Source: Chitinophagales bacterium (GTDB lineage: Bacteria; Bacteroidota; Bacteroidia; Chitinophagales; UBA8649). Taken from it: a stretch of DNA of 8,129 bases. Where the stretch lies: assembly GCA_016777395.1 (NCBI GenBank), contig JADHRO010000089.1:1-8129 (forward strand). The letters run 5' to 3'. Below the pieces are notes generated by a model. It had not been told where the DNA came from, did not search any database, and saw nothing but the letters and a program-made list of their open reading frames with translations. This document shows, piece by piece, positions 1 through 6,734 of this stretch (position 1 is the first letter of the stretch; the number at the start of each line of letters is the position of its first letter). A program made the position numbers and the translations under genes.

Positions 1-887
1 ATACCCGCCACTTTTACTTTAATCTTAAGTTTCCTCTCTTCAAGTTCTAACCACTCATCATCATATTTATAGAAATTCTTTTTTTCTGGATGCATTTCTA
101 ATGCATAGACGTCGTCAAGGTCATCATAGTTTACAGTATGTGTCCAACCAAGATGAGAGTTGGTTCCTATAAACGGAACAATGCCCGCTGCAAAAGTAGC
201 TCCATGAAATTGCCATCCCTCGTCGCTATTAATTTGAACTTCGTACCACGCAGCAAAACCCTCGAGTGGTTGGTGCGAGTTTGCAATCATGTAGGTTTTA
301 TCTTCTACGGTTTTATGCGGAGCGATAGCAAATCCATTTGAACCAGCAGGTAGTGAATATCGGGTGTATATTCCTAGCTTGTTTTCAAACATTCTGATGA
401 TATCATTTTGGACCATCGAGATCAAACTGAGGTTTAGAAGGTAAGTTTCAATGATATCGTGTGTAGTAATCGGGAATAGTTTTCGGTGCCGTATTTCTTT
501 AGGGTGTATTGCGGCATATTGGTTAACTCCTGCGGTATAGGCTTCGATTATTTTTTTGAAATCACTTGAAAAGCTCGTATCGTACAACTCGGAAACAGTT
601 TTCTCAGCATGCACAATAAAACTTAATGCATCCAGTATTGCTCCCTCTTTACCTGTTACTGAGCCTAGCATCTGCTCGCTTCCCAAGAGAGATTCTTGGA
701 CATCATAAAAATTATCTTCGCATTGCACCCATGCCAGGGCATAAGCAGCTTCGGCATCCGTTTTTGAATAGATATAAGGGACACCAAATTCATCCCGGAG
801 GATGAGAATGTTTTCCGTATTGACATTTTGTGTAAACATTGCATTGAATGTGCAAAAGATCGCAAGTAAACAAAGTATAAATTTCAT
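1..887 (-). CDS. Penicillin acylase family (S45, Ntn-hydrolase) protein, AHL-acylase-like, C-terminus beyond left edge
   Basis: The reading frame is open from an ATG at 887 to the left edge: 295 residues, with no stop reached. Seen: a hydrophobic N-terminus (about residues 3-16) typical of a secreted protein; the alpha-chain signature ILRDEFGVPYIYSKTDAEAA (29-48) followed by a WVQCED stretch (53-58); and the autoprocessing site LPAGSNGFAIAP (179-190). Known for the family: a precursor cleaves itself before this serine, which becomes the N-terminal nucleophile of the beta chain. Taking Ser183 as beta-1, His205 is beta-23 and Val252 is beta-70, the positions I recall for the active site of the acyl-homoserine-lactone acylase PvdQ. 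The oxyanion-hole Asn near beta-269 lies outside the window. Likely periplasmic amide hydrolysis; the substrate (AHL, beta-lactam side chain or other acyl amide) is inferred and open. It follows apt by 39 bp and is probably co-transcribed. The full protein should be about 700-800 residues. Confidence 0.9.
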   Translation of the reverse strand, partial: MKFILCLLAIFCTFNAMFTQNVNTENILILRDEFGVPYIYSKTDAEAAYALAWVQCEDNFYDVQESLLGSEQMLGSVTGKEGAILDALSFIVHAEKTVSELYDTSFSSDFKKIIEAYTAGVNQYAAIHPKEIRHRKLFPITTHDIIETYLLNLSLISMVQNDIIRMFENKLGIYTRYSLPAGSNGFAIAPHKTVEDKTYMIANSHQPLEGFAAWYEVQINSDEGWQFHGATFAAGIVPFIGTNSHLGWTHTVNYDDLDDVYALEMHPEKKNFYKYDDEWLELEERKLKIKVKVAG

Positions 888-926
888 TAAGGCTGATTTA
901 TTTTTGGATGGTTTTAAAAATTATGC

Positions 927-1460
927 TCAGTAGTTTACCAAACTATTTAATGCCACAGCTGGGTAGGCTTTTTTTATGAGGGGCTCAGCTTCTAAGAAAC
1001 TTAGATTGACTAAGAAACTGAAGGAATGTATTTTTGCTCCCTGACGCTCAAGAAGCTGTGCTGCAGCAATGGCAGTACCTCCAGTTGCCAACAAATCATC
1101 ATGGACCATAACCTTCCAGTTTTTTTGTACATGCCCTTTGTGAATTTCTATAGAGGCTTTTCCGTATTCTAAATCGTAATAAATTTCATCTGTAGCGCCC
1201 GGAAGTTTCCCTTTCTTTCGCAAGGGTATGAATGGGAGGTTAAGGTGCTGAGCCAATAAGGTCCCAAACCAAAAACCTCTACTTTCAATAGCAGCTATAG
1301 CATCTGGTTTTTCCTTAATCGCATTTGCCAAAGCCTTAACCACTTTTTTTGTCAGCTCAGGGTAAAGCAAGACAGTGGTTAAATCTTTAAAAACAATTCC
1401 GTCCTTGGGGAAGTCGACAACATCTCTAATTATTTCTTTAAGTTCTTGCTCTAAACTCAT
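927..1460 (-). CDS. apt: Adenine phosphoribosyltransferase
   Basis: Cytoplasmic purine-salvage enzyme joining adenine and PRPP to give AMP and pyrophosphate. At 177 residues it has normal family length. Seen: the N-terminal adenine-site region with DFPKDGIVFKDLTTVL (16-31); ESRGFWFG (59-66), the conserved loop that contacts base and PRPP; the flexible loop RKKGKLPG (81-88); and the PRPP-binding motif KVMVHDDLLATGGT (116-129) with the acidic pair Asp121-Asp122. His120 replaces the more usual hydrophobic residue before the acidic pair, which I regard as a tolerated variant. Its ATG overlaps the stop of the upstream helix-hairpin-helix gene in an ATGA junction, so translational coupling is likely. 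The acylase gene follows after 39 bp. No frameshift or missing key residue seen. Confidence 0.97.
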   Translation of the reverse strand: MSLEQELKEIIRDVVDFPKDGIVFKDLTTVLLYPELTKKVVKALANAIKEKPDAIAAIESRGFWFGTLLAQHLNLPFIPLRKKGKLPGATDEIYYDLEYGKASIEIHKGHVQKNWKVMVHDDLLATGGTAIAAAQLLERQGAKIHSFSFLVNLSFLEAEPLIKKAYPAVALNSLVNY

Positions 1461-2371
1461 TTTTCGAAGCTTAAGTAGGGGGTTATTTTAAGAATGGTTT
1501 CCTCATCAATTAGTCCATTATCACTAAAGTCATTTAAATTATTAATTTGACCATGGGCCTTGATGTAATTCAAAATGATATTTGCTAAATCTCCACTAAT
1601 ATACGGATGGCTTTTTAATTCATACCAACTTGCTGTATGGACTTTTATGGGAATTATTTTTGGTGATAATGTTAGTTGATCGCTAATACTTAAATAAACT
1701 TTATTATCTATACCATAAACCTCTTTTAGCTGCTTTATATTTTTAAATCCACCAAGAAGTTTTCTATACTTGATAATCCGTGAGGCATATACAGGGCCAA
1801 TACCTTTAACTTTAGTAAGCCTTGAGGAGTCTGCTGTGTTAAGTTCTATTTTAACATAATCCTCCGGTTTATTTTTTTCTGCACGGTCATATGTGGGCTT
1901 TGAATCATCGTAAATTTTGGCTTTCCAATTAGATTTATCCAGGTTCGTGGTTTCTATTTGAATATAATCAGCCAACTCATCATATCGTTCTTGGCTTATT
2001 CCATAAACTGTCAGCAAATCTTCAGGTACTTTAAAACGACCACCTTTCGATCGGTAATTGATCAATATTGTTACAACATTTTCTTTTATTCCTAACAGTA
2101 TAAGATCTTCTTTACTTGCGGTGTTTGGATCAAATGAAAAAAGTTGTGGGAGCGTTTTTTCTTGCCTCACTTCGGATGTTGGATCATCTATTGAGGATGG
2201 AGTGAAATGGGCAAACAAGTGCGTGTTGTCCTCAGGAATCTCTGCGGCAGGAAGCGTTAATATATAAACACGGGGTATTATAAAAACAAAGAGGATAAGT
2301 AGCACTAAGCTTATTATCCCTCTTTGTTCATTATTTGATAAATTAAAATACCCCTTTACAAGGTCATTCAT
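1457..2371 (-). CDS. Membrane-anchored helix-hairpin-helix (ComEA-like) protein with three HhH units
   Basis: A 304-residue protein with a short N-terminal tail, one hydrophobic membrane segment (about 18-38), then three repeated units, each resembling the ComEA HhH domain. Unit 1 (about 78-138) begins FDPNTASKEDL and contains GGRF and VYGIS. Unit 2 (about 173-233) begins IELNTADSSRL, carries the clearest hairpin VKGIGPVYASRII (188-200), then GGF and VYGID. Unit 3 (about 240-301) is diverged, with HTASWYELKSHPYISG and no GIG. Known: HhH hairpins bind the DNA backbone non-specifically, and ComEA takes part in DNA uptake. Inferred: envelope-anchored DNA binding; actual function is unknown, and no other competence genes are visible. 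The gene starts inside the end of the symporter gene (8-bp overlap, ATGAATGA) and ends overlapping apt by 4 bp, so it is tightly embedded in the operon. Confidence 0.88.
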   Translation of the reverse strand: MNDLVKGYFNLSNNEQRGIISLVLLILFVFIIPRVYILTLPAAEIPEDNTHLFAHFTPSSIDDPTSEVRQEKTLPQLFSFDPNTASKEDLILLGIKENVVTILINYRSKGGRFKVPEDLLTVYGISQERYDELADYIQIETTNLDKSNWKAKIYDDSKPTYDRAEKNKPEDYVKIELNTADSSRLTKVKGIGPVYASRIIKYRKLLGGFKNIKQLKEVYGIDNKVYLSISDQLTLSPKIIPIKVHTASWYELKSHPYISGDLANIILNYIKAHGQINNLNDFSDNGLIDEETILKITPYLSFEK

Positions 2372-3977
2372 TTGTATTTTTAATCGCGGTTAAGTAGTTC
2401 GCAAGTTCTTCTTTTACTTTTGGAAACAAAATAAGTAAGCCGATCATATTGGGAACCATCATTCCGAAAATCATTGCATCCGAGAAATCTAAGACATTGC
2501 CCATTTTAGCGGCGGAACCAATAACTACAAATACACAAAACATGATCTTGTAAGTCATTTCAATCGAACGGCCTTTACCAAATAGGAAAGTCCAAGATTG
2601 CAGGCCATAATACGACCATGAAATCATTGTAGAGAAGGCAAACAGAATCACTGCGATGGTTAATGCATAGGATGAATTCGGTATGTTTTTTTCGAAAACA
2701 AAGCTCGTTAAATCCACTCCGGACAACATTTGATTTGTTCCAGTAATCAAAGTAGCTCCATCAGTGCCACCAAATTGATAGAGTCCTTCTAAGTTCCCAA
2801 TTACAATAACTAATGCAGTTATTGTACAAACCACTACAGTATCGATAAATGGCTCTAACAATGCTACTAAACCCTCACTCGCGGGATATTTAGTCTTTAC
2901 CGCAGAGTGCGCAATTGCAGCAGAACCCACACCTGCTTCATTGGAAAATGCAGCTCTTTTGAATCCTTGGACTAAAACCCCTAGGACACCACCGGTAATT
3001 GCAGTGGGTGAGAAGGCCTTGACAATGATTGTGCTAATGGCCGCTGGAATTAGGGTGTAATTCATGAAAATAACGACTAAGGCTGCTCCTACATATATTA
3101 ATGCCATAAAAGGAACAATTTTTTCTGTAACCTGCGCAATTCGCTTTATTCCACCAATAATCACAATTCCAACAAAAATTGCCATCACAATGCCAAATAA
3201 CCAGCCTTTCCCTTGAATAAAACTTTCAGATCCACCAGTAACAGACTGGAAGATCTCAAAGGCTTGATTAGCTTGGAACATATTTCCACCTCCAAAAGAA
3301 CCACCGATACATAAAATAGCAAAGGCAATAGCGAGAATCTTTCCTAGTCCACCTAGTCCTTTTTCTTTTAGTCCTTTTTTTAGGTAGTACATCGGACCAC
3401 CATAAATTCTTCCATCTTCACCAACTTCTCTATACTTTACACCAAGGGTACACTCCACAAATTTGGAGGACATGCCGATTAGGCCAGCAAGAATCATCCA
3501 AAAAGTTGCACCTGCGCCACCGATCACAACAGCAACAGCCACACCTGCTATATTTCCCAAGCCCACTGTCGCACTTAAGGCAGCTGTTAATGCCTGAAAA
3601 TGAGTCACTTCCCCCTCGGCACCCTCAATTCGCATTGTGTCTGGATTGTCTCTTTCACTAACATTGGCTTGATTTTCATCGACTTCTACATGCTCATAAT
3701 CTCCCCGCACGGTTTTCAGGGAAATAGGTAATAATCTAATGTTTGGAAATCCGAAATATAAGGTGAAGAACGTGGCTCCAACAATTAAAGGAATGAGCAC
3801 CCAGAAGAGCCCTACTTCATCAGTTATTGGGATTTGCCAAAAAATAATTTTTACAAACCACCCCGTAGCGTTACCAAATATTTGATCTATTTTTTCATCT
3901 AAGCCCATTGAACCTTGCTGAGCAAATACGTTTAAGGAAATCATTAAACTGCTAAAAAGAGTAAGCATTTTTTTCAT
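2364..3977 (-). CDS. AGCS-family sodium:alanine (amino acid) symporter
   Basis: Inner-membrane carrier that takes up alanine, glycine or a related amino acid with sodium. Length 537 residues. Seen: an N-terminal signal-like segment (MKKMLTLFSSLMISLNVFAQ, 1-20), then many hydrophobic helices; LSATVGLGNIAGVAVAVVIG (134-153); YGGPMYYLKKGL (192-203); and the family hallmark SNEAGVGSAAIAHSAVKT (345-362). A hydrophilic acidic stretch at about 93-122 precedes the conserved GEVTHFQAL core and makes the N-terminal part longer than in compact members. The cleavable-looking N-terminus is, from memory, common in Bacteroidota members. The amino acid transported cannot be told from sequence alone. The gene lies 58 bp downstream of the PhnP-like hydrolase gene and overlaps the following HhH gene by 8 bp, so it may head the operon or be its second gene. 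Confidence 0.95.
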   Translation of the reverse strand: MKKMLTLFSSLMISLNVFAQQGSMGLDEKIDQIFGNATGWFVKIIFWQIPITDEVGLFWVLIPLIVGATFFTLYFGFPNIRLLPISLKTVRGDYEHVEVDENQANVSERDNPDTMRIEGAEGEVTHFQALTAALSATVGLGNIAGVAVAVVIGGAGATFWMILAGLIGMSSKFVECTLGVKYREVGEDGRIYGGPMYYLKKGLKEKGLGGLGKILAIAFAILCIGGSFGGGNMFQANQAFEIFQSVTGGSESFIQGKGWLFGIVMAIFVGIVIIGGIKRIAQVTEKIVPFMALIYVGAALVVIFMNYTLIPAAISTIIVKAFSPTAITGGVLGVLVQGFKRAAFSNEAGVGSAAIAHSAVKTKYPASEGLVALLEPFIDTVVVCTITALVIVIGNLEGLYQFGGTDGATLITGTNQMLSGVDLTSFVFEKNIPNSSYALTIAVILFAFSTMISWSYYGLQSWTFLFGKGRSIEMTYKIMFCVFVVIGSAAKMGNVLDFSDAMIFGMMVPNMIGLLILFPKVKEELANYLTAIKNTNE

Positions 3978-3995
3978 AAAATATGTGATTTCACG

Positions 3996-4022
3996 CTAAA
4001 GTAAATAAAAAATTTAAGCAAA
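3996..4022 (-). promoter_or_regulatory. Weak Bacteroidota-type promoter candidate upstream of the symporter gene
   Basis: Reading leftward, TTTG (4022-4019) is followed 15 bases later by TACTTTAG (4003-3996), 18 bases before the ATG. It resembles the Bacteroidota sigma-ABfr pattern (TTTG then TAnnTTTG), but the downstream element has a mismatch and the spacer is shorter than the usual 19 or so. It would give the symporter-HhH-apt-acylase genes their own start. Weak evidence only. Confidence 0.2.
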
Positions 4023-4035
4023 TGCGAATTAATGA

Positions 4036-4797
4036 TTAAACTTCTAATTGCAGACCGTCGTATGCCGCAATTACGTGTGCAGGTAGCTTTTTTTGTATGT
4101 CGGTATGTCGACCAAAACGATGGGATATATGAATGAGATAAGCTTTCTCAACTTTCATTTCATCAATAAAAGCTAATGCCTCTTCTAAGTTGAAATGGCT
4201 GTAATGGGGTTCTTCCCGTACCGCATTAATTACCAGTATTTTTGTGCCTTTTATTTTTTCCTTCGATTCTTCACTAACTGTTTTACCATCAGTGATGTAG
4301 GTGAAATCATCAATTCTAAAACTTGTAATGGGCATTTTGCCATGAAGAACTTCGATCGGCGTTATAGTTTTACCAAACAACTCAAAAGGCTCTTTATCGA
4401 AAGTGTTGAGAAGTAGATTAGGTGTGCCGGGATACTTATTTTCTGCAAAGGCATAGGCAAACATATTGGTAATCATATTGGATGCTAGTGCATCGGCATA
4501 AACGGGCATATCTTTTCCTTGGGAAAAATTAAAAGCTCTTAACTCGTCCAATCCACCAATATGATCAAAATGTGAGTGAGTGATTAATACCGCATCCAAT
4601 TGTGTGACACTTTCTCTCAACATCTGCTGACGGAAATCGGTACCAACATCGATAACTACTTTTTTATCACTCCATTCTAACAAAACGGCACAACGTAATC
4701 GCTTATCTCGCCAATCCGAAGAGGTGCAAACCAGGCATTTGCATGCGATGAGTGGGACACCACTGGATGTACCTGTGCCTAAAAATGTAACTTTCAT
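4036..4797 (-). CDS. Metallo-beta-lactamase-fold hydrolase, PhnP-like phosphodiesterase
   Basis: Cytoplasmic metal-dependent hydrolase, 253 residues, normal length for the PhnP-like group. Seen: start MKVTFLGTGTSSGVPLIACK; a Cys19-x-Cys21-x2-Cys24 cluster; the MBL metal motif THSHFDH (73-79; His74, His76, Asp78, His79); His152 in VLHGKMP; Asp170 in YITDGKT; His198 and His201 in EEPHYSHF; and His223 and His226 in IHISHRFGRH. This pattern parallels E. coli PhnP as I recall it: one structural zinc on three Cys plus the later His, and a two-metal catalytic site on the other ligands. PhnP hydrolyses cyclic phosphodiesters such as 5-phosphoribosyl 1,2-cyclic phosphate. No other phosphonate (phn) genes are nearby, so the physiological substrate is open. 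Start chosen because it gives the conserved first beta strand immediately. Upstream is a 132-bp spacer; downstream, after 58 bp, the symporter gene. Confidence 0.9.
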   Translation of the reverse strand: MKVTFLGTGTSSGVPLIACKCLVCTSSDWRDKRLRCAVLLEWSDKKVVIDVGTDFRQQMLRESVTQLDAVLITHSHFDHIGGLDELRAFNFSQGKDMPVYADALASNMITNMFAYAFAENKYPGTPNLLLNTFDKEPFELFGKTITPIEVLHGKMPITSFRIDDFTYITDGKTVSEESKEKIKGTKILVINAVREEPHYSHFNLEEALAFIDEMKVEKAYLIHISHRFGRHTDIQKKLPAHVIAAYDGLQLEV

Positions 4798-4929
4798 GGA
4801 TGCTTAGAGTTGTGGTACTAAGATATGAATTAGCGGAATGGTATTTACAAATTGTTAATGTTTAATGAGATTGCAGTCTGATATGATTGCCTAGATTCAA
4901 TCCGATAAGAAACCAAATTTGCTTAAAAC
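4798..4929. other. Longest intergenic spacer, between two leftward genes
   Basis: This 132-bp AT-rich gap should hold the end of the SAM-enzyme transcript and the promoter of the PhnP-like gene. I see no strong terminator hairpin and no perfect TAnnTTTG element. Small items present: a palindrome CAAATTTG at 4914-4921, a short inverted repeat GATTG/CAATC (4885-4889 and 4898-4902), and GATTGC twice (4869-4874 and 4885-4890). All of these could be chance in AT-rich DNA. No convincing small ORF. Confidence 0.4.
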
Positions 4930-5697
4930 TTACTCGAAAACTTCAACCATTACCAAGCTGCCATAAGCTAGTCCTAATAGTCCAGCAGCATTTGCACGAT
5001 TCATGCTTATTTCAAGATAGCCCGCATCATTAAACAAGGCTAAGACTTCTCCCTCAGGGACGTCACTATAGTGTTTACTTATACTACCAATCTTGTGTTG
5101 CCTAAAGGAAATCAAGAATTGTTTGTCTCCAACAAATTCATCAAATAGTTTCTTATTTATATTAACTACAAGATTATCAAATCCATCGATGTAAAATACT
5201 GACCCCCGGATAAGATCTGGCATGACAATGGCCTGAATATTGTTGAGTACTTTGTAAGAATTTGTTTTTACAGAGATTGCTTCAATTTGATTCCCGGTTA
5301 TATGCTCAATGATCGTACCTAAGGATTGATGCAGCTCCTGAAAGGTGAAAGTTTTAGTTAAATGCTCAAAAGCAAAAGCTTCAAAATCCTCATCGGGAAA
5401 CATTAAACAGATTAATCCATTATCGGGTACAACAAAAAATAGTTCTTGCCTTTTTACGATTAAGAAACGACTATTTCCTTCTCGAATATTGATACTTGCA
5501 ATATGAATAGAGCCTGCAGGAAAGGTTCTTGAAGCGTTTTTTAAAATATACGCTCCAGATAGAACATCAAAAGGTTTGATTTCATGGTTAATGTCAACTA
5601 TAATTATATCTTTGTTAGCATGGTATAGTTGACCTTTAAGTGCACCTACGAAGTGGTCTTTTGTTCCATAATCAGATGTCAGGCTTACTAAGGGCAT
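4930..5697 (-). CDS. SAM hydroxide adenosyltransferase family (DUF62) protein, active site diverged
   Basis: Member of the family that uses water to split S-adenosylmethionine into adenosine and methionine, related to the fluorinase and chlorinase; length 255, normal. Seen: N-terminal LTSDYGTKDHFVGALKG (6-22), VDINHEIKPFDVLSGAY (34-50), FPAGSIHIA (59-67), FVVPDNGLI (88-96), then the C-terminal barrel with DGFDNLVVNI (171-180) and NDAGYLEISMNRANAAGLL (223-241). Odd: where classical members have VVDPGVGTxR, this protein has SINIREGNSR (68-77 region), so the catalytic Asp is replaced by Asn70 while the Arg (77) is kept; the usual FHGRD segment is also absent near 117-125. Family membership is secure, but activity on SAM is not. 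Starts of this gene and phoH are only 38 bp apart and divergent, a pairing I recall from other Bacteroidota. Confidence 0.9.
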   Translation of the reverse strand: MPLVSLTSDYGTKDHFVGALKGQLYHANKDIIIVDINHEIKPFDVLSGAYILKNASRTFPAGSIHIASINIREGNSRFLIVKRQELFFVVPDNGLICLMFPDEDFEAFAFEHLTKTFTFQELHQSLGTIIEHITGNQIEAISVKTNSYKVLNNIQAIVMPDLIRGSVFYIDGFDNLVVNINKKLFDEFVGDKQFLISFRQHKIGSISKHYSDVPEGEVLALFNDAGYLEISMNRANAAGLLGLAYGSLVMVEVFE

Positions 5698-5722
5698 GAA
5701 TAAAATTAATTAACTAACCCAC

Positions 5723-5730
5723 CAAAATTA
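5723..5730 (-). promoter_or_regulatory. Candidate -7 element for the SAM-enzyme gene
   Basis: Read leftward, TAATTTTG is a perfect match to the Bacteroidota -7 consensus TAnnTTTG and lies 25 bases before the ATG at 5697, which would give a leader of roughly 18-20 bases. No clear TTG -33 element sits at the right distance (only TGG around 5749-5751). The element lies 5 bases outside the phoH start codon, so leftward initiation here would occur across the phoH translation start. Confidence 0.4.
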
Positions 5731-5735
5731 ATCAT

Positions 5736-6683
5736 TTGAGCGAAATAACCATTAAAATAGAGCAAGTTAATCCGATAGATTTTTTCGGTGTTAATAATTC
5801 GAAGTTAAATGTACTTAAAAAAAAGTTTCCATTACTAAAAGTTGTCAGCCGAGGTACGAAAGTAAAAGCTGCAGGAAGTGACGAGGAGTTGACCCTGTTC
5901 GAAGAAAAGGTTGAAATTCTTTTAAAATTTTTAGAAAAGTACGGCAAGCTTACTACACTTGATATTGATGAGCTTTTAAATGACTCTGAAAAAGTTGCTG
6001 AATCATTGCCCACGGATAACAGGAATGTTCTCGTTTATGGAGCCAATGGAAATATTGTCCGTGCTCGAACAGCCAACCAAAAGAAGTTAGTAGAGTCTAG
6101 TGAGCAAAATGATATCGTTTTTGCTGTGGGTCCAGCGGGAACTGGCAAAACCTATACTGCAGTTGCTCTTGCTGTCCGTGCTTTAAAAGACAAACAGGTT
6201 AAACGAATAATTTTAACTCGTCCTGCTGTGGAAGCTGGTGAGAGTCTCGGTTTTTTGCCAGGTGATCTAAAGGAAAAAATTGATCCTTATTTACGCCCCT
6301 TGTATGATGGCTTGTATGACATGATTCCCGGTGAAAAATTATCCTATTTAATGGAGAATAGAATCATTGAAGTTGCTCCGTTGGCTTTTATGCGGGGAAG
6401 GACCTTGGATAAGGCATTTATTATTTTGGACGAGGCGCAAAACTGCACGGTTTCTCAATTGAAGATGTTCTTAACTAGAATTGGCCCAAGCGCTAAGTGC
6501 GTCATTACAGGTGATCGAACACAAATTGATTTGCCGAGAAATCAGAAGTCGGGATTAGGAGTGGCAATTAATATGCTTAAAAATATCAAGGGCATAGGGA
6601 CTGTTGAATTGACAACTTCAGATGTCCTTCGTCACCGTCTAGTGAGTAAAATCATTACTGCTTTTGATAAATACGCGGAGTAA
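5736..6683 (+). CDS. phoH: PhoH family P-loop ATPase (YbeZ-like), TTG start
   Basis: Cytoplasmic nucleotide-binding protein of the YbeZ/PhoH family, linked in other bacteria to rRNA processing and ribosome maturation with the endonuclease YbeY. Length 315, normal. Seen: an N-terminal domain (1-115) typical of the YbeZ type; Walker A GPAGTGKT (132-139); TRPAVEAGESLGFLPGDL (161-178); Walker B FIILDEAQN (228-236; Asp232, Glu233); TGDRTQIDLP (258-267); and the C-terminal DVLRHRLVSKII (296-307), which carries candidate arginine fingers. Start choice: TTG at 5736, because an in-frame TAA lies at 5715-5717, no ATG lies between, and the first internal Met (196) is already past Walker A. There is no clear ribosome binding site, as is common in Bacteroidota. 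Divergent from the SAM-enzyme gene; convergent with the VOC gene. Confidence 0.95.
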   Translation: MSEITIKIEQVNPIDFFGVNNSKLNVLKKKFPLLKVVSRGTKVKAAGSDEELTLFEEKVEILLKFLEKYGKLTTLDIDELLNDSEKVAESLPTDNRNVLVYGANGNIVRARTANQKKLVESSEQNDIVFAVGPAGTGKTYTAVALAVRALKDKQVKRIILTRPAVEAGESLGFLPGDLKEKIDPYLRPLYDGLYDMIPGEKLSYLMENRIIEVAPLAFMRGRTLDKAFIILDEAQNCTVSQLKMFLTRIGPSAKCVITGDRTQIDLPRNQKSGLGVAINMLKNIKGIGTVELTTSDVLRHRLVSKIITAFDKYAE

Positions 6684-6732
6684 GTTTTAACAATTTATTA
6701 AAACTAGATAAATACTATTGTACAAACTCCGC
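6675..6732. terminator. Nested inverted repeats in the convergent gap, candidate bidirectional terminator
   Basis: Two perfect inverted repeats sit between the convergent phoH and VOC genes. The inner is AGTTTTAA (6683-6690) with TTAAAACT (6698-6705) around a 7-base loop. The outer is GCGGAGT (6675-6681) with ACTCCGC (6726-6732). The left outer arm runs into the phoH stop (TAA, 6681-6683), and the right arm ends 2 bases from the VOC stop (6735-6737). A palindrome TTGTACAA (6718-6725) adjoins the right arm. The inner stem is AT-rich with one G:C pair and would be weak alone. Termination function is inferred from position and symmetry. Confidence 0.45.
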
Positions 6733-6734
6733 TA

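Noticed and set aside
138..341. A 67-codon rightward frame inside the acylase gene
   Set aside because: It lies fully antisense to a gene with clear family motifs, shows no recognisable domain, and has a composition expected of a shadow frame. The frames at 665-865, 2058-2267, 4195-4416 and 5732-6013 were dropped for the same reason.
3343..3381. Short direct repeats of TAGTCC with T-runs in the symporter gene
   Set aside because: They encode a lysine/glycine-rich cytoplasmic loop (LKKGLKEKGLGGLGK) and look like codon-level coincidence; the frame is intact.
927..5697. An adenosine/adenine recycling pathway formed by the SAM enzyme and apt
   Set aside because: The two genes are not in one operon, no nucleosidase turning adenosine into adenine is present, and the SAM enzyme may lack its catalytic residues.
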